Shown here piece by piece: positions 1 through 7,367 of a stretch of DNA of 13,994 bases. Under the pieces are notes generated by a model. The model made no database searches, had not been told where the DNA came from, and saw only the letters and a list, made by a program, of their open reading frames with translations. The DNA is from SFLA01 sp045595785 (GTDB taxonomy: Bacteria; Bacillota; Clostridia; Oscillospirales; CAG-382). Numbering within the stretch: position 1 is the stretch's first letter; each line of letters starts with the position of its first letter. The translations under genes and the position numbers were made by a program. Location: assembly GCA_045595785.1 (NCBI GenBank), contig JAZOBE010000028.1, forward strand, positions 1 through 13,994, read 5' to 3'.

Positions 1-32
1 CGTTCCTCTATGGTAAGATGTTTGTAGTTCAT
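1..32 (-). CDS. IS30-family transposase, first 10 codons only
   Basis: The minus strand has an ATG at 32-30 followed by codons for MNYKHLTIEE, running off the window. This N-terminus matches the usual opening of IS30-family transposases (M-x-Y-K-H-L-T-x-E-E-R), the start of the N-terminal helix-turn-helix. An AGAAAGGA Shine-Dalgarno sequence sits just upstream. In the full enzyme a DDE catalytic domain follows the HTH and makes circular transposition intermediates. Only the N-terminus is visible, so intactness cannot be judged. The start codon lies in one arm of a 10-bp inverted repeat that may limit translation. Confidence 0.7.
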   Translation of the reverse strand, partial: MNYKHLTIEE

Positions 33-95
33 ACGTTTTTCCTTTCTGGTGTTTGGTGTGTGGGAACTCTATTCTACCAGAGATTCGTATGAACT
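26..95 (-). repeat. Inverted repeat enclosing the transposase start codon
   Basis: AGTTCATACG at 26-35 is perfectly complementary to CGTATGAACT at 86-95. A nested pair, TCTGGT at 45-50 and ACCAGA at 76-81, extends the structure. In a minus-strand transcript the 3' arm contains the transposase ATG, so folding would hide the start codon. This would affect transcripts beginning upstream of 95, such as read-through from outside the element. Confidence 0.6.
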
Positions 96-142
96 TCTTT
101 TTTTATTTGTAAACTGTTGCACTTGATAGTATAACTCACCCA

Positions 143-179
143 CAAAAACAAAAGCCCTTGCATTTATTGCAAGGGCTTT
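143..179 (-). terminator. Intrinsic terminator of the peptide-binding protein gene
   Basis: AAAGCCCTTGCA (151-162) pairs with TGCAAGGGCTTT (168-179), a 12-bp stem with a 5-nt loop. On the minus strand it is followed by TGTTTTTGTG. It begins 12 nt past the stop codon at 192 and separates that gene from the IS element. Confidence 0.85.
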
Positions 180-191
180 AAAATTTGTATA

Positions 192-2009
192 TTAGTCTTC
201 AGCAACGAGAGCGGAAGCTTCTTCTTCAGCCTGGTTGATCTTTCTCCAGTTTTTGAGCTTAAGCTCGGAGAAATCTCTTGCGCCAAAGTAGTTGGTGCTA
301 CCAATGCCGGAAAGCTTGGAGGACTTAACGTAGCCGTTGGTGTAGCTGAACAGTGCAATAGCAGGGCATTCTTCAACGAGAAGCTCTTCTGCTTCGTGAA
401 GCTTTTCTGCTCTTACAGCACGGTCGTTTTCGTAGCATACAGCGTCGATAAGTGCATCAAATTCATCGGATTCCCAGTTGGTCTGGTGAGCGGTGTAGGA
501 ATCTTCTCCGGTAAGAGAAACCTCAACAGCACAGCCGCTGTAGTGGGTAGCGAAGGAAGAGAGCCATGCATACGGATCAGTAGAGTTTACAACGTTGGTA
601 ACACCGATTACGTCATACTCACGAGTAGAAAGTGCTTCTCTGTATTCATCCTCGTGGAGACCCTTAAGCTCAACCTTGAAGCCAAGCTTTTCCCAAACGC
701 CTGCGGTATACTCAGCGATATCTTCGTATACGTTATCGTAAACAACCTTACGCTTGTTAGAATTCATAAGATCCTTGGATTCGGGGATAAGGTATGCGAT
801 GGAGATGGAGCCCTTCTTGCCGTTGAGAAGCTTCTTTGCTTCCTCAAACTTAGCGGTAGCAGAGTAGAGGTCGCCGCCTTCTTCGCGGAAATCGTTCTTT
901 CTGCCGGTGTTGAATACGCCGGTAGGAACGTAACCGGTGGCAGCCTTCTCACCGGTGCCGGTAACAGACTTAACGATCTCGTTTCTGTCAAGCGCCATGG
1001 AAAGAGCCTGTCTTACTTCCTTGGAAGCAAGAACTTCGTTATCGGTATTGAAGTAGTAAACGTATGTAGCAAGCAGGTCAACAACGTTCTTAAGGTCGCC
1101 TTCATATTCAGCGTAAGAAGCCTTGTCAAAGCTGCTCATAAGGAATATGTTGCCTTCAGCAAAGCGGTTTGCCTGGAAAACGGCGTCAGTAACACGCTTA
1201 TCCTCGTCAACGCTGTTCTGGAGAGTATTTTCCTGATAAGTGATGGTGATTCTGTAAGGCTTAACAACCTTGTCAAGGGCCTGTTCGCTGTCTCTGCCGT
1301 AGGAAGCGTTTCTCTCAAGCACGAGACGGATACCTTCTTCAAGGTTCTTTACACCGTAAGGTCCGTTACAAACTATGGAAGCCGCACTGGAATCCCAAAC
1401 AGTTTCGTTCTTCTCAGCGTCGGTAATAATATCTTCACGAAGAGGAACGAGACCGGTACAAGCGATCTGTTCTGCGAAGAGATCGATATCATAGTCGGTT
1501 TCAAAGGTGATGCAAAGGAGAGTATCATCAACTGCAGCAATACCAAGGTCGTCGCTGGTCATAAGACCGGACTTAACAGCCTTTGCGTTCTTGATGGGGT
1601 AGAGAAGTGAAGCATAAGGACTTTCAAAAGCGGGGTCAAGGATTCTCTTCCATGCGTAAATAACGTCGTCAGCAGAAACCTTACGTCCGTCGTTCCAATA
1701 GCTGTCCTTCAAAACAAAGAACATCTGGTATTCTTCATAAACTTCATCATAATAGCTGTACCAATCCTCTGCCAACGCGCCAACAACCTTGCCGTTGGAG
1801 TTGATAGTGGTCAGACCCTCATAGATAAGACCCATAACCTGAGTTACCTCAGCGTCAAGCTGAACAACAGCAGGGTCAAGACAGTAAGGATAGGATGTCA
1901 TGTAAATGGAAATGTTTGCACCCTTTTCCTCGCCCTTAAGAGACGTACAGCCTGTGAGGGCAACGAGAGCCATAATGGCAACGAGCATCAATGCGATAAA
2001 TTTTTTCAT
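192..2009 (-). CDS. Oligopeptide ABC transporter substrate-binding lipoprotein (OppA/DppA-like, SBP_bac_5)
   Basis: The 605-residue product is a family 5 extracellular solute-binding protein, expected to capture peptides outside the membrane and hand them to an ABC importer. The signal peptide ends in the lipobox LTGC with Cys21 as the lipidation site. The body has typical SBP_bac_5 features: a DPAVVQLDA opening of the mature domain, an IYEGL segment, a WNDGRKVSADDVIYAWKRI stretch near the first third, and VRQALSMALDRNEIV in the middle. The start was set at ATG 2009, not the longer reading to 2057, because it begins the signal peptide and has GGGAGGA eight nt upstream. No permease or ATPase genes adjoin it, so it must work with a transporter encoded elsewhere or act as an orphan binding or signalling protein. 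It has its own promoter and terminator. Confidence 0.92.
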   Translation of the reverse strand: MKKFIALMLVAIMALVALTGCTSLKGEEKGANISIYMTSYPYCLDPAVVQLDAEVTQVMGLIYEGLTTINSNGKVVGALAEDWYSYYDEVYEEYQMFFVLKDSYWNDGRKVSADDVIYAWKRILDPAFESPYASLLYPIKNAKAVKSGLMTSDDLGIAAVDDTLLCITFETDYDIDLFAEQIACTGLVPLREDIITDAEKNETVWDSSAASIVCNGPYGVKNLEEGIRLVLERNASYGRDSEQALDKVVKPYRITITYQENTLQNSVDEDKRVTDAVFQANRFAEGNIFLMSSFDKASYAEYEGDLKNVVDLLATYVYYFNTDNEVLASKEVRQALSMALDRNEIVKSVTGTGEKAATGYVPTGVFNTGRKNDFREEGGDLYSATAKFEEAKKLLNGKKGSISIAYLIPESKDLMNSNKRKVVYDNVYEDIAEYTAGVWEKLGFKVELKGLHEDEYREALSTREYDVIGVTNVVNSTDPYAWLSSFATHYSGCAVEVSLTGEDSYTAHQTNWESDEFDALIDAVCYENDRAVRAEKLHEAEELLVEECPAIALFSYTNGYVKSSKLSGIGSTNYFGARDFSELKLKNWRKINQAEEEASALVAED

Positions 2010-2060
2010 TATCTGTTCCTCCCGGATGATTTGCGAAGGTACTTCACAACAATTCATAAT

Positions 2061-2089
2061 ATTATAGCATTGATGTTAAAAATAATCAA
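2061..2089 (-). promoter_or_regulatory. Sigma-A promoter for the peptide-binding protein gene
   Basis: Read on the minus strand: -35 TTGATT (2089-2084), a 17-nt spacer, and a perfect -10 TATAAT (2066-2061). It gives a leader of roughly 45 nt before the ATG at 2009. Confidence 0.75.
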
Positions 2090-2149
2090 TAGGTAAAAAC
2101 CGAAAAACTTATTTTTATTACTTTTGACGAATGTTATGTTTACCGGCTA

Positions 2150-2178
2150 TTGACAAAACGGGTCATTTATGGTATATT
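2150..2178 (+). promoter_or_regulatory. Sigma-A promoter for a candidate small RNA
   Basis: TTGACA (2150-2155), a 17-nt spacer, then TATATT (2173-2178). The transcript would start near 2184-2186. The spacer closely resembles that of the repeated promoters at 10273, 12632 and 13795: TTGACAAAA, then GTC, then TTTATGGTA are shared. Confidence 0.75.
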
Positions 2179-2184
2179 TTTCAC

Positions 2185-2334
2185 ATAAGGCAGGGTGCCT
2201 TTTATTACATTATGCCGAAAGGGGCGATGATTTATGAAAAGCTTATATTTGCCGGACGTAAATTTCTGTCGCCTGCTTGCTGCTTAAGCTTGCCGTCATA
2301 TAGGTTTCACATCCGGTTTCGGGTGTGTTTTTTT
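2185..2334 (+). ncRNA. Candidate structured small RNA or cis-regulatory leader, family not recognised
   Basis: About 150 nt lie between a strong promoter and an intrinsic terminator without a convincing ORF. Foldable elements visible by eye: a hairpin 2187-2192/2196-2201 (AAGGCA/TGCCTT); a long arm in which 2223-2228 pairs with 2268-2273 and 2230-2236 with 2257-2263; two AAGCTT copies (2239-2244 and 2286-2291) that could pair; and the terminator hairpin 2308-2327. It matches no riboswitch or sRNA class I can recall by motif. A second promoter directly after the terminators suggests a free-standing sRNA, but a leader regulating the ATPase by attenuation is equally possible. Confidence 0.45.
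2308..2334 (+). terminator. First of two tandem intrinsic terminators
   Basis: CACATCCG (2308-2315) pairs with CGGGTGTG (2320-2327) through a GTTT loop with one G-U pair, followed by seven T residues. Confidence 0.8.
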
Positions 2335-2340
2335 GTTTTT

Positions 2341-2362
2341 GCGCCCGAAAGGGTGCTTTTTT
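2341..2362 (+). terminator. Second tandem intrinsic terminator
   Basis: GCGCCC (2341-2346), a GAAA tetraloop, GGGTGC (2351-2356) and six T residues. It starts only 6 nt after the first T-tract and would catch read-through from the small RNA. Confidence 0.75.
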
Positions 2363-2363
2363 G

Positions 2364-2392
2364 TTGCCGTAAAAGTTTTCTCCGAATATAAG
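2364..2392 (+). promoter_or_regulatory. Likely promoter of the ABC-class ATPase gene
   Basis: TTGCCG (2364-2369), a 17-nt spacer and TATAAG (2387-2392) follow immediately on the tandem terminators. A start near 2398 gives a leader of about 70 nt. The match is weaker than at the promoter at 2150. Confidence 0.5.
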
Positions 2393-2429
2393 TTTCAGGC
2401 AAGATATCACTTTACAAGGAGGTATTGTA

Positions 2430-2471
2430 TTGTCTATCATTACAAAAATTATTTGGAGGAAACTTATTTGA
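2430..2471 (+). CDS. Possible 13-codon leader peptide upstream of the ATPase
   Basis: A strong AAGGAGG (2416-2422) lies 7 nt before a TTG at 2430 that opens a short frame, MSIITKIIWRKLI, ending at TGA 2469-2471. The stop overlaps the TTG start of the ATPase (2468) as TTGA. The ATPase's own GGAGGA lies inside this small ORF. This fits translational coupling, but the strong SD may have another purpose and nothing shows that the peptide is made. Confidence 0.3.
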   Translation: MSIITKIIWRKLI

Positions 2472-4249
2472 AGAGATTAAAGAATTTTTTACTTTCTATG
2501 GATAACAACACGTCTACTTATAAAGAAATGTACGAGGGACGGCTTGTTGTGCCCGACGTTCCGGTTCCCGTGATTACGACCGAGCCGTTATATTGGTACG
2601 GAGATCTTTCGGTTTATATCGAAACGACCAATAAGAACGAAAAAGACAAACCCACACTTACGTGGTACATTCCGACAGCGTTGTTGGGAATAGAGGAATG
2701 TTCGGTTGCGGCGGCAGATTATTGCCTGCGCAGGCTGGCACCCTATATCGATAAGCTTAATGAAGAGATATACAACCGCTCCCGTCCGGATAAGGAAAAC
2801 GGAAAATATATTCTTTACCGTCCGGGCGGGGAGGTGCTGTTGCGTAACACCGCATTTTTTGATACCTGCGTTCAGAAATATTATCAAAACGCAGGCGGAG
2901 CTTCCATATATTTGCTTGATGACGGAATTGAACGCCCGCCGCAAAAATGCCTGTGCATCCGTATGCAGGTGCAATTGCCTGAGCGAAAGCTGAGAAAGAC
3001 CATACAAATGCTGTGCAAGGACCTTCCCGATGCAATGGAGCGTTTTACGTTCGAGTTTGATACTGCTGGTTTGGAAAACGCCGTTTCTCTTGCTGAAACG
3101 CAAAGGAAAATACGCTTGTGGCTGAAGGATAGCCCGTACTGCGCTTTTATTGCTGACGGCAGTATCCTGCCTCGTTTTAAGAGTACCGAAAAACCTATGA
3201 CAGATGCTGTTCCTTTTGTTTCAACTCCCGAAGATGCTTTAGAGGTCTGCGGTATACGTGGAATGGGTATAAAAAGAGGAGTTACGGTTATTACGGGCGG
3301 AGGTTATTCGGGCAAATCCACCTTGCTTGATGCAATTTCCGCAGGTATATACGACCACGTTACAGGTGACGGAAGAGAACTTTGCATTACTGATGACACT
3401 GCCGTAACCGTTTCCGCAGAGGATGGCAGAAGTATACAGCACGTTAATATTTCTCCTTTTATAAAATGGCTGCCGGGCGGAGATACAACGGATTTTTCCA
3501 CCCAACGGGCATCAGGCTCCACCTCTCAAGCGGCGAATATTATGGAGGCTGTCGACTGCGGCACAAGACTTTTACTCATCGACGAGGATAAGAGCGCCAC
3601 CAATTTTATGATCCGAGACAGCAAAATGAAAGAGCTTATATCCAAGGAGCCGATTACTCCGTTTACCGACAGAGTAAAACAGCTATACAATAAAAAGGGC
3701 GTATCCACAATACTTGTTATCGGCGGAAGCGGAGAATATCTTTCGGTGGCTGATAAGGTTTATATGATGGAGGACTATATAATACACGACGTTACCGAAA
3801 AAGCCAGGGGGATAAGCGGTCCAACGCCCGAGATCACACCTTCCCCTGCGGTGTGGGAGCAAAATCGCGTTTTGCTTTCTGCGGGTTTTTCATCATATCC
3901 CGAAAGGTGCGGTACGGAGAAGCTGGCGGTCTCTGATATGGGGATCATATTTATGGGAGACGAGAAGATAGATATCCGAGGGCTGAACAACGTGATAACT
4001 ATCGGTCAGATGGATTCGCTGGGGTTTATGCTTAGGCGTATTGCCGTCAATAATGCTTCTGCCAAGATAGACGTAAGCGCGGTTATTGACGAAATGTATT
4101 ATCTTATCGGCGAGGAGGGGCTGGATACGGTTTATTCGTCCTTCTTTACCACATGCCGTAGATTTTTGGATCTCCCCAGAAAACAGGAGCTGGCGGCGGT
4201 GATCAACCGTATGCGCGGTATTAATTACAAAAAAATTCAAACTGACTAA
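2468..4249 (+). CDS. Predicted ABC-class ATPase (COG3044 / PF09818 type)
   Basis: A 593-residue soluble protein of the ABC-ATPase family related to trypanosomal MRB1590. The N-terminal region of about 270 residues is the family's own domain. The ATPase core follows: Walker A GGGYSGKST at about residues 277-285, a signature-like ASGSTSQ near 348-354, and Walker B LLLIDED with the Asp-Glu pair near 372-373. After these come an H-loop-region strand (TILVIGGSGEYLSVADKVY) and a C-terminal helical domain. There are no membrane segments, so it is not a transporter subunit. MRB1590 is linked to RNA processing, but the bacterial role is unknown. The start is TTG 2468, with GGAGG 8 nt upstream; the longer frame to 2333 runs through a terminator and the later ATG at 2498 lacks an SD. 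It is transcribed alone. Confidence 0.88.
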   Translation: MKRLKNFLLSMDNNTSTYKEMYEGRLVVPDVPVPVITTEPLYWYGDLSVYIETTNKNEKDKPTLTWYIPTALLGIEECSVAAADYCLRRLAPYIDKLNEEIYNRSRPDKENGKYILYRPGGEVLLRNTAFFDTCVQKYYQNAGGASIYLLDDGIERPPQKCLCIRMQVQLPERKLRKTIQMLCKDLPDAMERFTFEFDTAGLENAVSLAETQRKIRLWLKDSPYCAFIADGSILPRFKSTEKPMTDAVPFVSTPEDALEVCGIRGMGIKRGVTVITGGGYSGKSTLLDAISAGIYDHVTGDGRELCITDDTAVTVSAEDGRSIQHVNISPFIKWLPGGDTTDFSTQRASGSTSQAANIMEAVDCGTRLLLIDEDKSATNFMIRDSKMKELISKEPITPFTDRVKQLYNKKGVSTILVIGGSGEYLSVADKVYMMEDYIIHDVTEKARGISGPTPEITPSPAVWEQNRVLLSAGFSSYPERCGTEKLAVSDMGIIFMGDEKIDIRGLNNVITIGQMDSLGFMLRRIAVNNASAKIDVSAVIDEMYYLIGEEGLDTVYSSFFTTCRRFLDLPRKQELAAVINRMRGINYKKIQTD

Positions 4250-4278
4250 AGAGCACGGGTAAAATCCGTGCTCTTTTT
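4250..4278 (+). terminator. Intrinsic terminator of the ATPase gene
   Basis: AGAGCACGG (4250-4258) pairs with CCGTGCTCT (4266-4274), followed by a T-run to 4278. It starts directly after the stop codon. Confidence 0.88.
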
Positions 4279-4330
4279 GATAATGTTATTCTTTTTCGGT
4301 TAAAAAATATCGAAAAACGATAAAAATCTA

Positions 4331-4359
4331 TTGACAAACGAGAAAGCGTATGTTATCCT
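4331..4359 (+). promoter_or_regulatory. Sigma-A promoter of the DUF2975 operon
   Basis: A perfect TTGACA (4331-4336), a 17-nt spacer and TATCCT (4354-4359), about 35 nt upstream of the ATG at 4396. The small XRE protein encoded in this operon is a plausible autoregulator, but I see no clear operator palindrome. Confidence 0.7.
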
Positions 4360-4395
4360 TAAACTGTAAAATACATTTTTCGGAGGAAATTCATT

Positions 4396-4878
4396 ATGCC
4401 CAAAATACCGTCTAAGGCTTCGGTCATCATTTCAATAATACTTTCTATAATGTTCAGTGCAATAGTTGTGGGTATGGGAGTGTTTTTACCATTTGAGGTT
4501 TCCCGCCCCGGTCCAACAGAAGAGTTTGTAAGAGTACTGCTTTCCGACAAACTGGGTGTGCACAGCTATTTGATATGGTTTATGGTGTGGTGTTATACCA
4601 TTCTCGCGGTAGCATTTATATGCTGTATTGCAGTTACTTTGCTTTTGTTCCGTGTTCGAAACGGATTGGTGTTTACCGAAAAAAGCGTTTCTTATATCCG
4701 CTTTATATCCTGGATGTGTGTTTTGCTTGCGGCAATAATCCTTTCCGCACAGTATTTCCATGCAGCCGCGTTTATTATTGCGCTGGCAATGGCGTTCCTC
4801 GGGCTTTGTCTCCGCGTTGTTAAAAACGTAATAGAAGCCGCCACCGAAATAAAGAACGAAAATGATCTTACCGTTTGA
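4396..4878 (+). CDS. DUF2975 family membrane protein
   Basis: The 160-residue polytopic protein has four hydrophobic segments at roughly residues 8-30, 55-78, 95-113 and 118-138. It lacks catalytic motifs. Size, topology and the immediately following small XRE/YozG-like regulator match the widespread DUF2975-plus-XRE pair of Bacillota. The start ATG has GGAGG ten nt upstream. It is the first gene of an operon behind the promoter at 4331. The function of the family is not established; the pairing suggests a membrane protein whose expression or signalling is linked to the regulator. Confidence 0.75.
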   Translation: MPKIPSKASVIISIILSIMFSAIVVGMGVFLPFEVSRPGPTEEFVRVLLSDKLGVHSYLIWFMVWCYTILAVAFICCIAVTLLLFRVRNGLVFTEKSVSYIRFISWMCVLLAAIILSAQYFHAAAFIIALAMAFLGLCLRVVKNVIEAATEIKNENDLTV

Positions 4879-4896
4879 TCCGGAGGAGGGGAAACA

Positions 4897-5118
4897 ATGA
4901 TAATTATTAATCTTGACGTTATGATGGCGAAAAGAAAAATGTCCCTTAACGAGCTTTCGGATAAAGTCGGAATAACTCTTGCCAATCTTTCTGTTCTTAA
5001 AAATAATAAAGCTAAAGCGATACGCTTTTCCACCCTTGATGCCATCTGCCGTGCTCTTGATTGCGACGTGCAGGACATCATTGAATACAAAAAGGAGGAT
5101 ATTGATGGAAAATCTTAA
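4897..5118 (+). CDS. Small Cro/CI (XRE)-type transcriptional regulator, YozG-like
   Basis: The 73-residue protein is essentially a single helix-turn-helix domain. MSLNELSDKVGIT (about 15-27) forms the first HTH helices, LANLSVLKNNKAK (28-40) the recognition part, and FSTLDAICRALDCDVQDII (44-62) the closing helices of the YozG/HTH_26 type. There is no ligand or oligomerisation domain. GGAGGAGG precedes the ATG, 18 nt after the DUF2975 stop. Its end overlaps the next gene by 14 nt, so the three genes are probably translated from one message. It is a likely autorepressor of the operon. Confidence 0.85.
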   Translation: MIIINLDVMMAKRKMSLNELSDKVGITLANLSVLKNNKAKAIRFSTLDAICRALDCDVQDIIEYKKEDIDGKS

Positions 5119-6685
5119 TAATACCGAAAGCTCAGTTCAACAAAAAACATCTAAGTATACTGGTGTTGAAACGATATTTGCATGGCTTTGCGTATTTTTT
5201 GGATATCTTTTCTGCCGTGCGTTTCCGCTTCCCGATAAACCCTTGGGAATGTGTATCGTTATAATCGCATCACTTGTTGTAACAATTGTGGTATTGTTCA
5301 AAAAACGAGTGCGGTTTGGTGTTGCGGCTATCGGATCCGCCGTTATGTGTGTAGTATTTGCGGCGGCACTGGTTTTTTCATCAGATGCTTTTGCACAGTT
5401 TTTTGCTTTTCTCGGCTCGGTTCTGGGATACAGTTATTTTGTATATGCCGCAACGGGAAACAAAATAGAAAAGGGCTTTTCCGATCTTCTTCCCGTGGAT
5501 TTCGCACTTGCTTTGCTGGTAATGCCCTTTAAGGCATTCGGCAGGGTGTGGGTGGCAATGTTTACTGGTAAAAAAAGCGGTAAACCTGTACTTAAAATAC
5601 TGCTTGGTATTGCAGTCGCTATCATACCCACGGCTGTGGTAACAAGCCTGCTTTCTTACGATGAGGGATTTTCCAAACTTCTTAAGGATACGTTTTCTTT
5701 CCTAAAGGATTTTAATCTGTTTTCACATCTGTTTTCTTTGTCGGTGGGAGGACTCGTAGCAATGTACGTGTTCGGTATGTATTCCTCTTGCGCAGACGGC
5801 AGAACGGACTCTGTAACCCGTGAAAAATGTGCTTCGGCTTTTGAAAAAGCACATTTTCTCCCTGCACTTACAACCGCAGTCGCCCTTATACCTCTTGTGG
5901 TTGTGTACATTTTCTTTTTCATTTCTCAGTGGCAGTATTATGTTTCCGCTTTTTCCGGTAAACTGCCCGAAGGATTAAGTTATGCCGTTTATGCAAGAGG
6001 CGGATTTTTCGAGCTTTGCTCGGTTTCGAGCATCAACTTTTCAATTCTTTTCGCTGTATCGCTGTTTATGAAACGTAAGGGAAAGGGCGGGGGAGTATTA
6101 CTCAAGGTTGCGAATATAGTTATTTCCCTTATGACGCTTGTCCTCATTGCAACGGCAATGTCCAAGATGATCTTGTATATCCAAAACTACGGACTTACGG
6201 AAAGACGTGTGGTTTCGTCCTGGTTTATGGTGTTACTTGCCCTAATATTTGTTATAATCATTGTTAAGCAGTTTGTTAAAAAGATAAAGGTTGTTCCTGC
6301 GTCGGGAATTGTGGTTGCATTGATGTTGGCTCTGCTTACTCTTTCAAATTATAACGGTATTATCGCGGACAATAACGTGGATAGATATATCCAAGGTGAC
6401 CTTGATTCCGTTGATCTGGACGAATTGTATGACCTCGGTACTCCTGCGCTTCCTGCACTTCTCCGCTACGCCGAATACTATGAGCAGGAGAACGGTGTGG
6501 ATATCAAGAAATATATAATTAATGATACAGTTGACCGTTCGGAGATAAAGGACGATGTGGCATATTTCAGCGCTTTATATGTCGGTGCTTTCAAACGCGA
6601 ACTTGAAAACAAAAAGCCTTTTACCGCCATCACCGTTCCTGATATAAAGGCGAGAAACGCTTTGCGGGATTATTTGAAAGATTAG
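5105..6685 (+). CDS. Large polytopic membrane protein, DUF4153/DUF4173-like
   Basis: The 526-residue protein has about ten to twelve hydrophobic segments up to around residue 425. A soluble C-terminal region of about 100 residues follows (NVDRYIQGDLDSVDLDEL and onward). The segment SSWFMVLLALIFVIIIVKQF and the overall architecture resemble the DUF4153/DUF4173 group of Bacillota membrane proteins. ATG 5105 was chosen because AAGGAGG lies 6 nt upstream; the longer reading to 4979 merely overlaps the regulator gene. The 14-nt overlap with the XRE gene indicates coupling. Its function is unknown; the operon suggests a membrane sensor or envelope function controlled by the XRE protein. No terminator is visible directly after it. 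Confidence 0.65.
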   Translation: MENLNNTESSVQQKTSKYTGVETIFAWLCVFFGYLFCRAFPLPDKPLGMCIVIIASLVVTIVVLFKKRVRFGVAAIGSAVMCVVFAAALVFSSDAFAQFFAFLGSVLGYSYFVYAATGNKIEKGFSDLLPVDFALALLVMPFKAFGRVWVAMFTGKKSGKPVLKILLGIAVAIIPTAVVTSLLSYDEGFSKLLKDTFSFLKDFNLFSHLFSLSVGGLVAMYVFGMYSSCADGRTDSVTREKCASAFEKAHFLPALTTAVALIPLVVVYIFFFISQWQYYVSAFSGKLPEGLSYAVYARGGFFELCSVSSINFSILFAVSLFMKRKGKGGGVLLKVANIVISLMTLVLIATAMSKMILYIQNYGLTERRVVSSWFMVLLALIFVIIIVKQFVKKIKVVPASGIVVALMLALLTLSNYNGIIADNNVDRYIQGDLDSVDLDELYDLGTPALPALLRYAEYYEQENGVDIKKYIINDTVDRSEIKDDVAYFSALYVGAFKRELENKKPFTAITVPDIKARNALRDYLKD

Positions 6686-6767
6686 TATTAACTTTTTGTA
6701 AATAATTGGCAAAACAACTTGATATAACAGCTTGTGTGTTGTAATGTATGGTTGAGGAGGAGATGCT

Positions 6768-7364
6768 ATGGATAATTCTGCGATTGTACAAACCAACCCG
6801 TTAAAAAAGAAAGGCATTGCACTTTTGTTATCAGGTTTTGCTTTAATTATTGCATCTGTAGTTTTAATTGCAGTAGCATTGCATTTATATGATGACACAA
6901 AAGCAAAGGATGTTTTGTCATTTTTGATCATGTCATTGTTTGCATTACCCAGTGTGGGCGCATTACTTGCTTACGGTGGCATATTAAGAATGATAACACG
7001 ACGTGCAGAGCCGGTCTATCTTAAAGCGAAGCTTACTTTATGTACGCTTGCGTTATCTGCTGTCGGCGGCATGGGACTTACAAGCGGACTGTGTGTATTC
7101 TCGATGGCTGCTTTCGGCGAATCCAGTAAATATCCAAACAGATACCCGGTATTTCTGGCTTTTGCATGCTTGTGCCTTATTGTTTTTATCGCACTTATTG
7201 TTTTATATTTTGCGTTTTGGATTACCAGTAAAGATGAAGAAGGCGAAATGATTTCTATAAGAGTCTTGCTTTCAGATATACTGCGTTCTGTCCTCGCACT
7301 TCCCGGCTGTGTCGCACTTTCTTTGGTTGGAATGGGTGTGCTGGAGCGCTTGTTTGTAAAATGA
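6768..7364 (+). CDS. Hypothetical membrane protein, four to five TM segments
   Basis: I do not recognise this 198-residue protein. Hydrophobic stretches lie near residues 17-40, 49-70, 85-113, 122-148 and 170-193, separated by short charged loops such as KAKLT and TSKDEEGE. There is no signal peptide cleavage site and no obvious catalytic motif. The ATG is preceded by GAGGAGGAG. It follows the DUF2975/XRE/DUF4153-like operon by 82 nt with no terminator between, so it may be co-transcribed; no convincing promoter is seen in the gap. Confidence 0.6.
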   Translation: MDNSAIVQTNPLKKKGIALLLSGFALIIASVVLIAVALHLYDDTKAKDVLSFLIMSLFALPSVGALLAYGGILRMITRRAEPVYLKAKLTLCTLALSAVGGMGLTSGLCVFSMAAFGESSKYPNRYPVFLAFACLCLIVFIALIVLYFAFWITSKDEEGEMISIRVLLSDILRSVLALPGCVALSLVGMGVLERLFVK

Positions 7365-7367
7365 AAT

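Larger units (their letters stand above)
1..139 (-). mobile_element. Outer end of an IS30-family insertion sequence (partial)
   Basis: The element reads out of the left edge. Its transposase begins at 32 on the minus strand, and the outer end is probably around 112-139, where the minus strand reads GTGAGTTATACTATCAAGTG and then CAACAG. An AAGTGCAACAG-like motif is typical of IS30-family terminal repeats. The inner transposase start, the short AT-rich leader and this motif agree with one another. The other end and any target duplication lie outside, so the exact boundary is an estimate. It lies just beyond the terminator of the peptide-binding protein gene. Confidence 0.6.

Noticed and set aside
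396..1610. 404-codon plus-strand open frame
   Set aside because: It is the antisense shadow of the peptide-binding lipoprotein gene, which has a signal peptide, SD, promoter and terminator. The shadow frame has no recognisable domain.
2131..2391. 86-codon plus-strand ORF across the candidate small RNA
   Set aside because: It runs from before the promoter through both terminators, is rich in Cys and Phe with no domain, and its start has no SD.
2333..2467. 45-residue N-terminal extension of the ABC-class ATPase
   Set aside because: It would begin in the T-tract of a terminator and cross the second terminator and the likely promoter. TTG 2468 with its GGAGG fits better.
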